From positions 310,001 through 374,000 of the forward strand of contig NZ_AXAI01000005.1 of the NCBI RefSeq assembly GCF_000472425.1: a stretch of DNA of 64,000 bases. Reading direction: 5' to 3'. This DNA comes from Bradyrhizobium sp. Tv2a-2. GTDB lineage: Bacteria; Pseudomonadota; Alphaproteobacteria; Rhizobiales; Xanthobacteraceae. Position numbers and translations under genes: made by a program. Below are positions 18,795 through 28,553 of the stretch, piece by piece. A model generated the notes under the pieces. It was not told the DNA's origin and did not search any database. It saw only the letters and a list, made by a program, of their open reading frames with translations. Positions within the stretch are counted from its first letter, which is position 1, and each line of letters starts with the position of its first letter.

Positions 18795-19670
18795 ATGAAC
18801 TTCGCCGACCTGCAGGTGTTCAAGAGCGTCGTCGAGGAAGGCGGCGTGATCCGCGCGGCAAGCAAGCTGCATCGCGTGCCTTCGGCCGTGACGACGCGGA
18901 TCAAGCAGCTCGAGGCCTCGATGGGCGTGAAATTGTTCCACCGCGACAAGCAGCGGCTGCATCTGTCGCCCGCGGGGGAATTGCTCAAGGACTACGCCGA
19001 CCGGCTGATCCGCTTGTCGGACGAAGCGCGCGACGCCGTCTCCGGCACCAGGCCGCGCGGCGTGTTCCGGCTGGGGGCGTTGGAAAGCACGACCGCGAGC
19101 CGGCTGCCGCCGATTCTCGCCGGCTTTCACGCCCGCTACAGGGACGTGCGGCTGGAGCTCGTCACCGGCACCAATGACGCGATGCTCAAGCAGCTGATGG
19201 AGCGGCAGCTCGATGCGGCCTTCATCGCCGAGCCGCCGCCGGCGCAAGCCTTCGAACATATTCCGGTTTTCACCGAGCGGCTGACCTTGATCTCGAGCCT
19301 CGACCACGCCCCGATCAGGCGCGCCAGCGATGTCGAGGGGGATACGCTGATTGCATTTCCGGAAGGCTGCGCCTACCGGCGGGTGCTGCAGCGCTGGCTC
19401 GGCCGCGACAGCCTGGCCACTTTCCGCGTGCTGGAACTAGCGTCCTATCACGCCATCGTCGCCTGCGTGACGGCGGGCGCCGGCATCGCGCTGATGCCCG
19501 AATCGGTGCTCGAGGTGATCCCGCAAGCGAGCGTCCGCCGCCATGCGATCCCGAAGGCGCAAAGCAGCATCACGACGCCGTTGGTGTGGCGCCGCGGCGA
19601 GCTCTCGCCATCGGTGCTGGCACTGCGGACCCTGCTTGCCGCACTGCCAAGGCAGCAGCGCGCGGCCTGA
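18795..19670 (+). CDS. LysR family transcriptional regulator
   Basis: 291-residue regulator. The N-terminal winged HTH (residues 1-60) reads FADLQVFKSVVEEGGVIRAASKL then PSAVTTRIKQLEASMGVKLF, followed by the two-lobed effector domain. ATG at 18795 is chosen because GGAG lies 6 nt upstream; an ATG 5 codons earlier has no ribosome site. It is divergent from the YbfB-type MFS gene and probably its regulator. The 82-bp intergenic stretch has an AT-rich patch (18738-18760) where a LysR box would be expected, but no clean T-N11-A palindrome stands out. Confidence 0.92.
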   Translation: MNFADLQVFKSVVEEGGVIRAASKLHRVPSAVTTRIKQLEASMGVKLFHRDKQRLHLSPAGELLKDYADRLIRLSDEARDAVSGTRPRGVFRLGALESTTASRLPPILAGFHARYRDVRLELVTGTNDAMLKQLMERQLDAAFIAEPPPAQAFEHIPVFTERLTLISSLDHAPIRRASDVEGDTLIAFPEGCAYRRVLQRWLGRDSLATFRVLELASYHAIVACVTAGAGIALMPESVLEVIPQASVRRHAIPKAQSSITTPLVWRRGELSPSVLALRTLLAALPRQQRAA

Positions 19671-19688
19671 GCGGCGGCGAGATGCGAA

Positions 19689-19712
19689 ACGGCCGGGCTC
19701 GCGCCCGGCCGT
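19689..19712. terminator. GC-rich bidirectional terminator hairpin
   Basis: Perfect 10-bp stem (19689-19698 with 19703-19712) and a TCGC loop, between the convergent lysR gene and the small secreted-protein gene. No T-tract. Confidence 0.6.
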
Positions 19713-19737
19713 GCAGCAGATCAAGAGCTGCGTCGAA

Positions 19738-19977
19738 TCAGTTCGGCCAGCAGCGCCGGCCCTGAGGCCCGAGGTGATAGCCGGGAGGACAGGCCCTGTG
19801 CACGGCGAACGGATGGCAAGCGCCGCCGGGGCCGCGCCAGAAACCGGGGCCGCAGCCTTCCGCAACCTTGATGGTCAGATCCGAATCATGACCGACCGGC
19901 AGCGGCATCATTGCCGCCTGGGAAGCTGCGGCGAGGCCGAAGGCCAGCGCTGCACTGAGAGCAATTGTCCTCATCAT
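19738..19977 (-). CDS. small secreted Gly/Cys-rich protein (GCG-CRPN type)
   Basis: 79-residue protein with a Sec signal (MMRTIALSAALAFGLAAASQAA) and a short mature region. That region contains EGCGPGFWRGPGGACHPF and ends CPPGYHLGPQGRRCWPN. The GCG...C.P pattern is that of the small GCG_CRPN-prefix proteins common in Bradyrhizobium; their function is unknown. The ATG at 19977 is chosen because AAGGAA lies 7 nt upstream; a TTG 6 codons earlier overlaps that ribosome site. Four Cys in the mature part could form disulfides in the periplasm. Confidence 0.72.
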   Translation of the reverse strand: MMRTIALSAALAFGLAAASQAAMMPLPVGHDSDLTIKVAEGCGPGFWRGPGGACHPFAVHRACPPGYHLGPQGRRCWPN

Positions 19978-20305
19978 CGACGATTCCTTATTCAAGTCGT
20001 TTGAGCTCGCGCCCCTCGCCGGTCACCAAACCGACGCGGCGGGGAAGCTACCACCGATGCCGACAAAGACAATGACATCGGTGCGATCGTCCCGCCGTCA
20101 TGCCGTTCATTTTGCTGAACATTGCTGCGACTGCCCGGTGCCAGGCAGAACTTGCTCTATCATATGGTCGGAGCATTCGGCCTCGCGCGGTCATCCCAAT
20201 TGCCAATGTGACCACAGGTCTCACCCGGTTGCCTGTGCTTCAAGCGCTGGCTATCGTTCGCACCCAATCGGCCGGCTAAAAGGCTGAAATATCAGGGAGA
20301 GATGC
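19978..20305. other. divergent intergenic region, no gene seen
   Basis: 328 bp between the small secreted-protein gene and the peptide-binding protein gene. It contains a somewhat AT-richer stretch (about 20100-20220) suited to promoters. An open 76-codon frame at 20057-20287 lacks a ribosome site and coding character. Nothing else is recognised. Confidence 0.5.
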
Positions 20306-21904
20306 ATGCGGAGTGTAGGCGCGCTGGCCATCGTCATGGCATTGTCGATGCTGGCAACCGGGGGAATCGCGCTGGCCGGCGAGCCGAAACAGGGCGGCAT
20401 CCTGCGCATCTACCATCGCGACAGTCCCGGCAGCGCTTCAATCCATGAGGGTGCGACCTACTCGGTCAACGTGCCCTTCATGCCTGTTTTCAACAACCTC
20501 GTCATCTACAAGCAGGACGTGGCGCAGAACAGCATGGATTCGATCGTCCCCGATCTCGCCGAAAGCTGGGCCTGGAGCGCCGACAAGAAGACCCTGACCT
20601 TCAAATTGCGCCAGGGCGTCAAATGGCATGACGGCAAGCCGTTCACCTCGGCCGATGTCAAATGCACCTTCGACATGCTGATGGGCAAGTCGCCGCAAAA
20701 ATTCCGTCAGAACCCGCGCAAGGCCTGGTACGAACAGGTCAACGACGTCACCACCAATGGCGATTTCGAGGTCGCCTTCAACCTGAAGCGGCCGCAGCCC
20801 TCGCTGCTGGCCCTGCTCGCCTCCGGCTACACGCCGGTCTATCCCTGCCACGTCTCGCCGGCGGAGATGCGCACCCATCCGATCGGCACCGGCCCGTTCA
20901 AATTCGTCGAGTTCAAGGCCAACGAGTCGATCAAGCTGACGCGCAACCCCGACTACTTCAAGAAGGGCCTGCCGCATCTCGACGGCATCGAATTCACCAT
21001 CATCCCGAACCGCTCGACCGCGATCCTCGCCTTCGTCGCCGGCAAATTCGACATGACCTTCCCGACCGAAGTGTCGATCCCGCTGCTGAAGGACGTGAAA
21101 TCACAGGCGCCGAACGCGATCTGCGAGGTCGAGCCCAACAACGTCTCCACCAACATCATCGTCAATTCGAGCAACCCGCCCTTCGACAATCTCGACATCC
21201 GCCGCGCGCTGGCGCTTGCCCTCGACCGAAAGGCCTTCATCCAGATCCTGTTCGAGGGCCAGGGCGACATCGGCGGATCGATGTTGCCGGCACCGGCCGG
21301 CCTGTGGTCGATGCCGAAGGAGATGATGGAGCAGATCCCGGGCTACGGCCCCGACATCAACGCCAATCGCGAGGAGGCGAAGAAGCTGATGCAGAAGGCG
21401 GGCTACGGCCCGGACAAGCATCTCTCCGTGAAAGTCTCCACGCGCAACATCCCGGTCTATCGCGACCCCGCGGTGATCCTGATCGACCAGCTCAAGAGCA
21501 TCTATATCGATGCCGAACTCGACGTGGTCGAGACCGCCAACTGGTTCCCCAAGGTCGCGCGCAAGGACTATGCGCTCGGACTCAATCTCACGGGCAACGC
21601 CGTCGACGATCCCGACCAGTCCTTCTACGAGAATTATTCCTGCGGCTCCGAGCGCAACTACACGAATTACTGCAACAAGGACATCGAGAAGCTGTTCGAC
21701 GAGCAGTCGGTCGAGACCGACATGACCAAGCGCAAGAAGCTGGTCTGGGAGATCGACAAGAAGCTGCAGGAGGACGTCGCGCGTCCCATCATCTTCTATG
21801 CCCGCACCGGAACCTGCTGGCAGCCCTATGTGAAGGGCATCACCGTGATGGTGAACAGCTCCTATAACGGCTATCGTTACGAGGACGTATGGCTGGATAA
21901 GTAA
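20306..21904 (+). CDS. peptide/nickel-type ABC transporter substrate-binding protein
   Basis: 532-residue extracytoplasmic binding protein of the SBP_bac_5 (DppA/OppA) family, cluster C. The N-terminal signal ends near GGIALAGEPKQGG. The family motif region follows: LAESWAWSADKKTLTFKLRQGVKWHDG, then PFTSADV. Start ATG at 20306 has GGGAGA 5 nt upstream; an overlapping ATG 4 nt earlier is out of frame. It is first in a five-gene operon encoding a complete importer. Dipeptides, oligopeptides, nickel chelates or glycosides are all possible ligands. Confidence 0.92.
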   Translation: MRSVGALAIVMALSMLATGGIALAGEPKQGGILRIYHRDSPGSASIHEGATYSVNVPFMPVFNNLVIYKQDVAQNSMDSIVPDLAESWAWSADKKTLTFKLRQGVKWHDGKPFTSADVKCTFDMLMGKSPQKFRQNPRKAWYEQVNDVTTNGDFEVAFNLKRPQPSLLALLASGYTPVYPCHVSPAEMRTHPIGTGPFKFVEFKANESIKLTRNPDYFKKGLPHLDGIEFTIIPNRSTAILAFVAGKFDMTFPTEVSIPLLKDVKSQAPNAICEVEPNNVSTNIIVNSSNPPFDNLDIRRALALALDRKAFIQILFEGQGDIGGSMLPAPAGLWSMPKEMMEQIPGYGPDINANREEAKKLMQKAGYGPDKHLSVKVSTRNIPVYRDPAVILIDQLKSIYIDAELDVVETANWFPKVARKDYALGLNLTGNAVDDPDQSFYENYSCGSERNYTNYCNKDIEKLFDEQSVETDMTKRKKLVWEIDKKLQEDVARPIIFYARTGTCWQPYVKGITVMVNSSYNGYRYEDVWLDK

Positions 21905-21948
21905 GACAATGACGGATCGATAGCGAAGTCGGTTGGCGGGAGGCCCGG

Positions 21949-22896
21949 ATGTTTGCCTACATCGTGCGACGCCTCGCTTTGATGCTGCTGACCCTGTTTG
22001 GCATCTCCATCGTCATCTTCTTCCTCTTACGCATTGTGCCGGGCAATATCGTCGACATCCTGTTCGCCGCCGCGGGCTATGTCGATCCCGCCGACAAGGC
22101 CAATCTGGAACGCCAGCTCGGCGTCGACCAGCCGCTGGTGGTGCAATACCTGCACTGGATCGGCGGCTTGCTGCACGGCGATCTCGGCTATTCCTATGTC
22201 TCGGAGAAGCCCGCGCTCGACGAAATCCTGCCGCGTATCCCGATCACCGCGCGCCTCGCGGGCCTCGCACTGCTGTTCTCGGCGTCCGTCGGCATTCCGC
22301 TCGGCGTCCTGAGCGCGGTCAAGCAAGGATCGCGGCTCGACTATGCGCTGCGTGTGGTGAGCCTGAGCGGGCTATCGCTGCCCTCGTTCTGGCTCGGGCT
22401 CTTGATCCTCACCGCTTCGGTCGCGATGTTCGGCGAAATACCGATCTTCAACCCCGACCCGAAGACCTGGGGCGAATTGTTCGCGACCTACTGCATCCCG
22501 GCGATGGCGGTCGGCTTCCGCAGTTCGGCGCTGACCATGCGCATCACCCGCTCCTCGATGCTGGAGGTGCTGCGGCAGGACTATATCCGCACCGCGCGCG
22601 CCAAGGGCGCCTCTGACGCCTCCGTCAACTTTCATCACGCGCTGAAGAACGCAATCCTCCCCGTCATCACGGTGGTCGGCATCGAAGCGGCGTTCCTGAT
22701 CGGCGGGCTGATCGTGACTGAAACCGTGTTCAACATCCCTGGCGTCGCCCGCTTCCTGGTGGAGGCGATCCGCTGGCGCGATTATCCGATCGTGCAGAAC
22801 CTCGTGATGCTCATCGCCGTCGTGGTGGTGCTCGCCAACTTCACCGTCGACATGCTCTACGCCGTGTTCGATCCGCGCATCCGCTATTCGGACTAG
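21949..22896 (+). CDS. peptide-type ABC transporter permease, DppB-like
   Basis: 315-residue inner-membrane permease with six TMs. The N-terminus MFAYIVRRLALMLLTLFGIS is the signature opening of the DppB/OppB family. The EAA loop that docks the ATPase is at about residues 204-230 (RQDYIRTARAKGASDASV). It lies 44 bp after the binding-protein gene and has GGGAGG before its start. It pairs with the DppC-like subunit encoded next. Confidence 0.93.
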   Translation: MFAYIVRRLALMLLTLFGISIVIFFLLRIVPGNIVDILFAAAGYVDPADKANLERQLGVDQPLVVQYLHWIGGLLHGDLGYSYVSEKPALDEILPRIPITARLAGLALLFSASVGIPLGVLSAVKQGSRLDYALRVVSLSGLSLPSFWLGLLILTASVAMFGEIPIFNPDPKTWGELFATYCIPAMAVGFRSSALTMRITRSSMLEVLRQDYIRTARAKGASDASVNFHHALKNAILPVITVVGIEAAFLIGGLIVTETVFNIPGVARFLVEAIRWRDYPIVQNLVMLIAVVVVLANFTVDMLYAVFDPRIRYSD

Positions 22897-22907
22897 GGGG
22901 AACCTTC

Positions 22908-23801
22908 TTGACCGCGATCGACTTCGAGAGCGAACTCCGACGCGCCGGCGCCCTGGCGAGCGGCCGCTGGGGCAAGCTCGCATACCTGGCGCGGCGCCAT
23001 CTGCTCGGCGCGATCGGCCTTGTCATCATGATGCTGTTCGTGCTGACGGCGATCTTCGCCAATTTGATCGGCCGCTACGATCCGCTCACCGTCGATGCCG
23101 TGCACGCGCTGGCGCGGCCGAGCTGGCAGCATTGGATGGGCACGGATTCCTTCGGCCGCGACGTCTGGAGCCGCATCATCCATGGCGCGCGCATTTCGCT
23201 CGCGGTCGGCATCGGCTCGACGACGCTCGGCGCCACCTTCGGCGTCATCATCGGCCTCACCTCGGGCTATCTCTCCGGCTGGGTGGATCTCGTGTTCCAG
23301 CGCGTCACCGACATCCTGCAGGCGCTGCCGCTGCTCGTGCTCGCGCTGGTGATGACGGCGGCGCTCGGCCCGTCGCTTCCCAATGTCATCCTTGCAATCG
23401 CGATTCCGCTGGTGCCCGTTGTCGCCCGCGTGATCCGGGCCAACACGCTGGCACTGCGCGAGCTGCCCTTCGTGGAAGCGGCGAAATCGATCGGCATGAG
23501 CGAGATGCGGATCGCGCTGCGCCATGTGCTGCCCAACACGCTGGCGCCGCTGATTGTGCTCGCGACCGCCCAGCTCGGCTCGACCATCCTGACCGAAGCG
23601 TCGCTGTCGTTCCTTGGCCTCGGCATTCCCGAGCCTTACCCGTCCTGGGGACGCATGCTCTCGGAATCGGCGGCCGAATATGTCCGTACCGCACCATGGC
23701 TCGTGATCTTTCCGGGTATCGCCATCAGCCTTGCGGTGTTCGGCACCAATTTGTTCGGCGACGCGCTGCGTGACATTCTCGATCCGAGGCAGCGCGGCTG
23801 A
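22908..23801 (+). CDS. peptide-type ABC transporter permease, DppC-like
   Basis: 297-residue permease with an N-terminal cytoplasmic segment and six TMs. [19 protein letters not shown] at about residues 75-95 is diagnostic of the DppC/OppC family. The EAA loop is [23 protein letters not shown] start with AGGGGGA upstream. Its stop shares one base with the next gene's ATG (23801). Confidence 0.93.
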   Translation: MTAIDFESELRRAGALASGRWGKLAYLARRHLLGAIGLVIMMLFVLTAIFANLIGRYDPLTVDAVHALARPSWQHWMGTDSFGRDVWSRIIHGARISLAVGIGSTTLGATFGVIIGLTSGYLSGWVDLVFQRVTDILQALPLLVLALVMTAALGPSLPNVILAIAIPLVPVVARVIRANTLALRELPFVEAAKSIGMSEMRIALRHVLPNTLAPLIVLATAQLGSTILTEASLSFLGLGIPEPYPSWGRMLSESAAEYVRTAPWLVIFPGIAISLAVFGTNLFGDALRDILDPRQRG

Positions 23802-24811
23802 TGGGCATGACAACGCACGAGACGGTGCTGGAGGTGAAGAACCTGCAAACGGTGTTCTTCACCGCTTCGGGCCTGTTCCGCGCCGTCGACAATCTCTCAC
23901 TGACGGTCCGCCGCGGCGAGACGCTGGCGATCGTCGGCGAATCCGGTTGCGGCAAGAGCGTGAGCGCGTTGTCGATCATGCGGCTGGTCCCTGATCCGCC
24001 CGGCCGCATCGTCGGCGGCGAGGTGCGCCTCGAGGGCACCGATCTGCTTGCGCTCGACGATGAGACGATGCGGGACATCAGGGGCAATCGCATCTCCATG
24101 ATCTTCCAGGAGCCGATGACATCGCTCAACCCGGTGATGCGGATCGGCGACCAGATCACCGAGGCCGTGCGGCTGCACCAGCCGCTCTCGGCAAAGCAGG
24201 CATGGGCGCAGGCCGTGGAGATGCTGCGGTTGGTGCGGATCCCCGAACCCGCGCGGCGTGCGCAGGAATACCCGCATCAGCTTTCCGGCGGTATGCGTCA
24301 GCGCGCCATGATCGCAATGGCGCTGGCCTGCCGGCCGGCGCTTCTGATCGCGGACGAGCCGACCACCGCGCTCGACGTCACGATTCAGGCACAGATCCTT
24401 GCGCTCATTCTGGACCTGCAGAAGGAGCTCGGCACCGGGCTGGTCCTGATCACCCATGACCTCGGCGTGGTGGCGCAGACCGCGCAGCGGGTGATCGTGA
24501 TGTATGCCGGAAGGAAGGTCGAGGAGGCCGATGTCGACAGCCTGTTCGCCGCGCCACGTCATCCCTACACGCGCGGGCTGATGGCCTCGATCCCGACGCT
24601 GCCGCTTCCCGGCGCGAGGCCCAGCGCACGGTTGGCGGAAATTCCCGGCACGGTGCCATCGCTGGTGCGGCTGCCACAGGGTTGCGCCTTTGCGCCACGC
24701 TGCCCGCTCGCAACCGAGCGCTGCCGCGCCGAATATCCGCCGCTGGAAAAATTCGGCGGCAATCATTGGGCGGCGTGCTGGCGCGCCGGGGAATTGGCGG
24801 CGGCATCATGA
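23801..24811 (+). CDS. peptide-type ABC transporter ATPase, DppD-like
   Basis: 336-residue ATPase. Walker A GESGCGKS, signature [15 protein letters not shown], Walker [13 protein letters not shown] and the H-loop ITHDLG are intact. The C-terminal extension with [14 protein letters not shown] is the oligopeptide-transporter C-terminal domain, whose Cys residues bind an iron-sulfur cluster in some homologues. An alternative start two codons on (MTTHET) is possible. It overlaps DppC by 1 bp and DppF by 4 bp. Confidence 0.93.
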   Translation: MGMTTHETVLEVKNLQTVFFTASGLFRAVDNLSLTVRRGETLAIVGESGCGKSVSALSIMRLVPDPPGRIVGGEVRLEGTDLLALDDETMRDIRGNRISMIFQEPMTSLNPVMRIGDQITEAVRLHQPLSAKQAWAQAVEMLRLVRIPEPARRAQEYPHQLSGGMRQRAMIAMALACRPALLIADEPTTALDVTIQAQILALILDLQKELGTGLVLITHDLGVVAQTAQRVIVMYAGRKVEEADVDSLFAAPRHPYTRGLMASIPTLPLPGARPSARLAEIPGTVPSLVRLPQGCAFAPRCPLATERCRAEYPPLEKFGGNHWAACWRAGELAAAS

Positions 24812-25800
24812 CGGAAGCGAACCAGCTGCTCGAGGTCACCGATCTCGTCAAGCATTATCCGGTGCGCGCCGGCGTGCTGCGCCGCGCAGTCGGCACCGTG
24901 CACGCCGTCGATGGCGTGAGCTTTGGCCTGAGCAAAGGCGAGACGCTGGGGCTGGTCGGCGAATCCGGCTGCGGCAAATCGACGGTGGCGCGCAGCGTGC
25001 TCCGCCTGGTCGAGCCGACCTCCGGGCAGATCCGCGTCGACGGCACCGACATCACCCATCTCAGCAAGAGCGAGCTGCGTCCGGTTCGCCGCACCATGCA
25101 GATCGTGTTCCAGGACCCGTTCGCCTCGCTCAACCCGCGCATGACTGCCGGCGACATCGTCGGCGAACCGCTGGAAGTGCACGGGCTTGCGACCGGAGAT
25201 GAGCGACGCCAGCGCGTCGCCACGCTCTTCCAGCAGGTGGGCTTGCGGCCCGACCAGATGAAGAACTATCCGCATCAATTCTCCGGCGGGCAGCGGCAGC
25301 GCATCTGCATCGCCCGTGCACTGGCGCTGCAGCCGCGGCTGATCGTCTGCGACGAGCCGGTCTCCGCGCTCGACGTCTCGATCCAGGCCCAGGTGATCAA
25401 CCTCTTGATCGACCTGCAGCGCGAGCACGGCTTTTCCTATCTCTTCATCGCGCACGATCTCGCCGTCGTCGCCCATATCAGCCACCGCGTCGCCGTGATG
25501 TATCTCGGCCGCATTGTCGAGATCGCCGACAAGGCCGAGCTGTTCGACAACCCGCGCCATCCCTATACGCAGGCGCTGCTCGCCTCCGTCCCGCTCGCCG
25601 ATCCCCGAAAGAGGCGGCTGCAGCCACTCGTCGACGGCGACGTGCCGAGCCCGGTAAATCCGCCCTCCGGCTGCGCCTTCCACACCCGCTGCCGCTATGC
25701 GATGCCCCGATGCAAGGTCGAGCGCCCCGCGCTGCGCGAGACCGGGCCGGGGCACCAAGTGGCGTGTCTGTTGAACGACGGGACGGGACGGTCGGCCTAA
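24808..25800 (+). CDS. peptide-type ABC transporter ATPase, DppF-like
   Basis: 330-residue second ATPase of the heterodimer. It has Walker [10 protein letters not shown], signature [19 protein letters not shown], Walker [15 protein letters not shown] and the C-terminal [14 protein letters not shown] segment. ATG at 24808 overlaps the DppD stop (ATGA); an in-frame ATG at 24682 lies inside dppD. This is the last gene of the importer operon, and it ends 12 bp from a convergent gene. Confidence 0.93.
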   Translation: MTEANQLLEVTDLVKHYPVRAGVLRRAVGTVHAVDGVSFGLSKGETLGLVGESGCGKSTVARSVLRLVEPTSGQIRVDGTDITHLSKSELRPVRRTMQIVFQDPFASLNPRMTAGDIVGEPLEVHGLATGDERRQRVATLFQQVGLRPDQMKNYPHQFSGGQRQRICIARALALQPRLIVCDEPVSALDVSIQAQVINLLIDLQREHGFSYLFIAHDLAVVAHISHRVAVMYLGRIVEIADKAELFDNPRHPYTQALLASVPLADPRKRRLQPLVDGDVPSPVNPPSGCAFHTRCRYAMPRCKVERPALRETGPGHQVACLLNDGTGRSA

Positions 25801-25812
25801 GAGGGTCCGACA

Positions 25813-26130
25813 TCAAATCCGCGCGTCAAGAACGATCACCTTGATATTGACGATCGCAATACTCTGCGCGTCAACGAAGACAATATTCGAGCTGCCGCGC
25901 CCGAGTGCCTTTAAAATCACCGATCGGTCGTCTTGCGCGCGGACATCGACCACGCGGGGATCGCCGATCAGCACGGTTGCAAATGATCTCTCAAGCCTGA
26001 AGATCGATCCTTTGCCGAGCGTAAGCGTAATCGTATCATTGGAAGCTTGGCTCACGGTGACCGGTGGCAGTAACAGGGCGAGGCTCAACGCGCAGGCGCG
26101 AAATCCCGCCAGTAATTTCTTTCGGCCCAT
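25813..26130 (-). CDS. pilus assembly/secretin N-terminal domain protein (orphan)
   Basis: 105-residue exported protein. Signal peptide FRACALSLALLLPPVTVSQAS is followed by a single domain like the N-terminal domain of CpaC/RcpA secretins (ITLTLGKGSIFRLERSF, then VLIGDPRVVDV). The secretin pore domain is absent. Full-length CpaC is roughly four to five times longer, so this is a stand-alone domain rather than a truncation of a neighbouring gene. ATG at 26130 is chosen because it precedes the signal and has GGGGG upstream. No tad/cpa genes are nearby. It may be an envelope accessory protein; function is unknown. Confidence 0.72.
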   Translation of the reverse strand: MGRKKLLAGFRACALSLALLLPPVTVSQASNDTITLTLGKGSIFRLERSFATVLIGDPRVVDVRAQDDRSVILKALGRGSSNIVFVDAQSIAIVNIKVIVLDARI

Positions 26131-26582
26131 GACATAGCCCCCATTACTACGTCGGCGCATTGGCAACAGAGATGGCGAGATGCTTCTTGAAGCTCGCCAC
26201 GGCCGCCTCCGATTGCGAAGCGGCCAGGGTGCCCGCGCCCACAGCAAATGATTGTGGAAAAAGACGACGATTTGCTTCAAACGTGACATGCGGTCCAAAT
26301 TGCAATTCGAGCGGCATGAGATCGGCCGATCGGACGGCTTCAAGCCGCTCAACCAGACTTAAGGAATGATTCCTAGTATAGGGGCGTTTCGTGCGGCACG
26401 ACGTGAGACAGTTCACACGTCAATCGCCTTCGCCACCATTCCGTCCGAGCCTCGCCGTACCGGGCTACTGCGAACGCTTCGTGGCCGCTGTCGCTAGATT
26501 CTTGTTTTGACGCGTTTTCTTCACGCGAACCGGTCCCCACTTCGCTCGAAAACACTCTAGCGACTGACGGCCACTCGCCGTC
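26131..26582. other. intergenic region with a 71-bp terminal-inverted-repeat element
   Basis: 452 bp without a convincing gene. It holds the element at 26492-26562. An open minus-strand frame at 26147-26416 (89 codons, GTG start) has no ribosome site or recognisable motif and is not called. Confidence 0.5.
26492..26562. repeat. 71-bp intergenic element with 7-bp terminal inverted repeats
   Basis: Starts CGCTAGA (26492-26498) and ends TCTAGCG (26556-26562), exact inverted repeats. The internal sequence has TTTTGACGCGTTTTCTTCAC and CGAACCGGTCCCCACTTCG. From memory this core is a very common dispersed intergenic repeat in Bradyrhizobium and relatives; no second copy is in this window. Confidence 0.65.
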
Positions 26583-28553
26583 TCAAGCTGCTTCGATTTC
26601 CACCACGATCTTGCCGGTCGTCACCTGCTCGCCCTCGACGACATCGATCGCAGACACCGTGCCGGCGATGCCGGCGGTGTGGACGTGCTCCATCTTCATG
26701 GCTTCCAGCGTCATCACCGGCTGGCCGGCCGCGACGCGCTCGCCCGGCTTGACCAGCACTGCGACGACACGGCCGTTCATGGTAGCGCGGACCTTGCCGT
26801 CGCCGCCACCCGCCGCGGCCGATTGCGGCGGCGCCAGTGTGAGGTCGCGCACGGCGCGCGGGAGGCCGCGATGCAGGAAGAAGAGGCGATCGCGATCGCG
26901 GCAGAACGCGACGCTCTCCATCACGCCATTGTGGCGGAAGCGGAGCAGCTCAGCGCGGAGCTCGTCGATCTCGAAACGATGCTCGGCGCCATCAGTGACC
27001 AAATAGGCACCATCGCGCTCGCGCAGAACTTCGAGATCGCGGACGTGGCCCTCCATCTCCAGCCGGTACGGAATCGGAAATGTGGCCGCGAGCGATCTGC
27101 CGCTGCGGAACGGCTTTGCATGCGGATTGGTGACATAAAGCAGCACGGCCGCGAGCGCGACATCCGAGACGATGTCACCGGTCGCCACCAGCTCCGCGCG
27201 ATTCTGCTCGATGAAGGCGGTGGTCGCCTGCCCATTGGCAAAGGTTCGATGCCGCAGACAGGCCGTGAGGAACGCCTGGTTGGTCGTAACGCCGAAGCCG
27301 ACGGCCTGCTCCAACGCGCAGATCAGCTTGCCGCGGGCTTCCTCGCGGGTTGCGCCATGGCCGATCAGCTTGGCGATCATGGAATCGTAGAACGGCGGAA
27401 TCTCCGATCCTGATTCCAGCGCGTGCTCGGCACGAATGGCCTCGGGCATCTGCCAGCGCAGCATCTTGCCCGACTGCGGTATGAAATCATGGCCGGCATC
27501 TTCCGAGCACAGCCGCACCTCGATGGCATGGCCCTTGAACCGGACATCCTCCTGTCGCAGGGGCAGCGCCTCGCCGCGTGCGACACGCAACTGCAGCTCG
27601 ACGAGGTCGAGCCCGGTGATAGCCTCGGTGACGGGATGCTCGACCTGCAGACGGGTGTTCATCTCCATGAAATAGAACGCACCGCTCTCGTCCAACAGGA
27701 ACTCCAGCGTGCCCGCGCCCTCATAGCGCAGCGCCTTGACCGCTGCGACTGCCACGGCGCCCATTTTCGCACGCAACTCCGTGGACACTGCGGGCGACGG
27801 CGCCTCCTCGATCAGCTTCTGATGCCGCCGCTGCACCGAGCAGTCGCGCTCGCCGAGATGAATGGCGTTGCCGTGGATATCGCCGAATACCTGGATCTCG
27901 ATATGGCGCGGATTTTGGATCGCGCGCTCCAGGATCATGGTCGCGTCGCCGAACGCCGCCTTGGCCTCCGACCGCGCGCTGCGCAGCGCATCCGCAAAGG
28001 CCGCCTCCTCCGCGACCAGCCGCATGCCGCGGCCCCCGCCGCCCGCGACCGCCTTGATCATGACGGGAAAGCCGATACGCCCTGCTTCGCGCAGCATCGT
28101 CGTGTCGCTCTGGTCCTCGCCCTGATAGCCGGGGACACAGGGCGCGCCGGCACGGGCCATGATGTCCTTGGCGCCGGCCTTGTTGCCCATTGCCTTGATG
28201 GATTCAGGCGACGGACCGATGAACACCAGGCCGGCGTCGCGGCAGGCGGCGGCGAAATCCTCGTTCTCGGCAAGGAAGCCATAGCCGGGATGCAGGGCGT
28301 CCGCGCCGCTCGCTTTCGCAGCGGCGATGATCGCCTGGATATTGAGATAAGACCGCGCCGGCGGCGCCTCGCCGATGCGCACCGCCGCATCCGCCTCGCG
28401 CACATGGCGCGCATCGCGATCGGCATCGGAATAGACGGCGACCACACCAAGCCCGAGCCGGCGCGCCGTGCGCGCCACACGCAGCGCGATTTCGCCGCGG
28501 TTGGCGATCAGCACCTTGAAGAACGGGCGATGCGGCGATCTCTCGAGTTTCAT
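26583..28553 (-). CDS. acyl-CoA carboxylase alpha subunit (biotin carboxylase + biotin carrier)
   Basis: 656-residue biotin-dependent subunit of the MCC/PCC/geranyl-CoA carboxylase class, cytosolic. The biotin carboxylase domain is at about residues 12-455: LIANRGEIALRVARTARRLG, the ATP-grasp glycine loop VAGGGGRGMR, then EMNTRLQVEHPVTE. A linker (BT-like) follows, then a C-terminal carrier domain with LEAMKMEH, where Lys620 is the biotin site. Its ATG overlaps the stop of the beta-subunit gene by 4 bp (28550-28553). Length and order match LiuD/AtuF-type subunits. Acyl-CoA specificity depends on the beta subunit. Confidence 0.93.
   Translation of the reverse strand: MKLERSPHRPFFKVLIANRGEIALRVARTARRLGLGVVAVYSDADRDARHVREADAAVRIGEAPPARSYLNIQAIIAAAKASGADALHPGYGFLAENEDFAAACRDAGLVFIGPSPESIKAMGNKAGAKDIMARAGAPCVPGYQGEDQSDTTMLREAGRIGFPVMIKAVAGGGGRGMRLVAEEAAFADALRSARSEAKAAFGDATMILERAIQNPRHIEIQVFGDIHGNAIHLGERDCSVQRRHQKLIEEAPSPAVSTELRAKMGAVAVAAVKALRYEGAGTLEFLLDESGAFYFMEMNTRLQVEHPVTEAITGLDLVELQLRVARGEALPLRQEDVRFKGHAIEVRLCSEDAGHDFIPQSGKMLRWQMPEAIRAEHALESGSEIPPFYDSMIAKLIGHGATREEARGKLICALEQAVGFGVTTNQAFLTACLRHRTFANGQATTAFIEQNRAELVATGDIVSDVALAAVLLYVTNPHAKPFRSGRSLAATFPIPYRLEMEGHVRDLEVLRERDGAYLVTDGAEHRFEIDELRAELLRFRHNGVMESVAFCRDRDRLFFLHRGLPRAVRDLTLAPPQSAAAGGGDGKVRATMNGRVVAVLVKPGERVAAGQPVMTLEAMKMEHVHTAGIAGTVSAIDVVEGEQVTTGKIVVEIEAA

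Noticed and set aside
20057..20287. 76-codon plus-strand frame before the peptide-binding protein gene
   Set aside because: No ribosome site and a composition unlike coding sequence (many Cys, His and Ser in no pattern).
26147..26416. 89-codon minus-strand frame upstream of the secretin-domain gene
   Set aside because: GTG start without a ribosome site, no signal or domain, and ordinary composition for non-coding DNA here.
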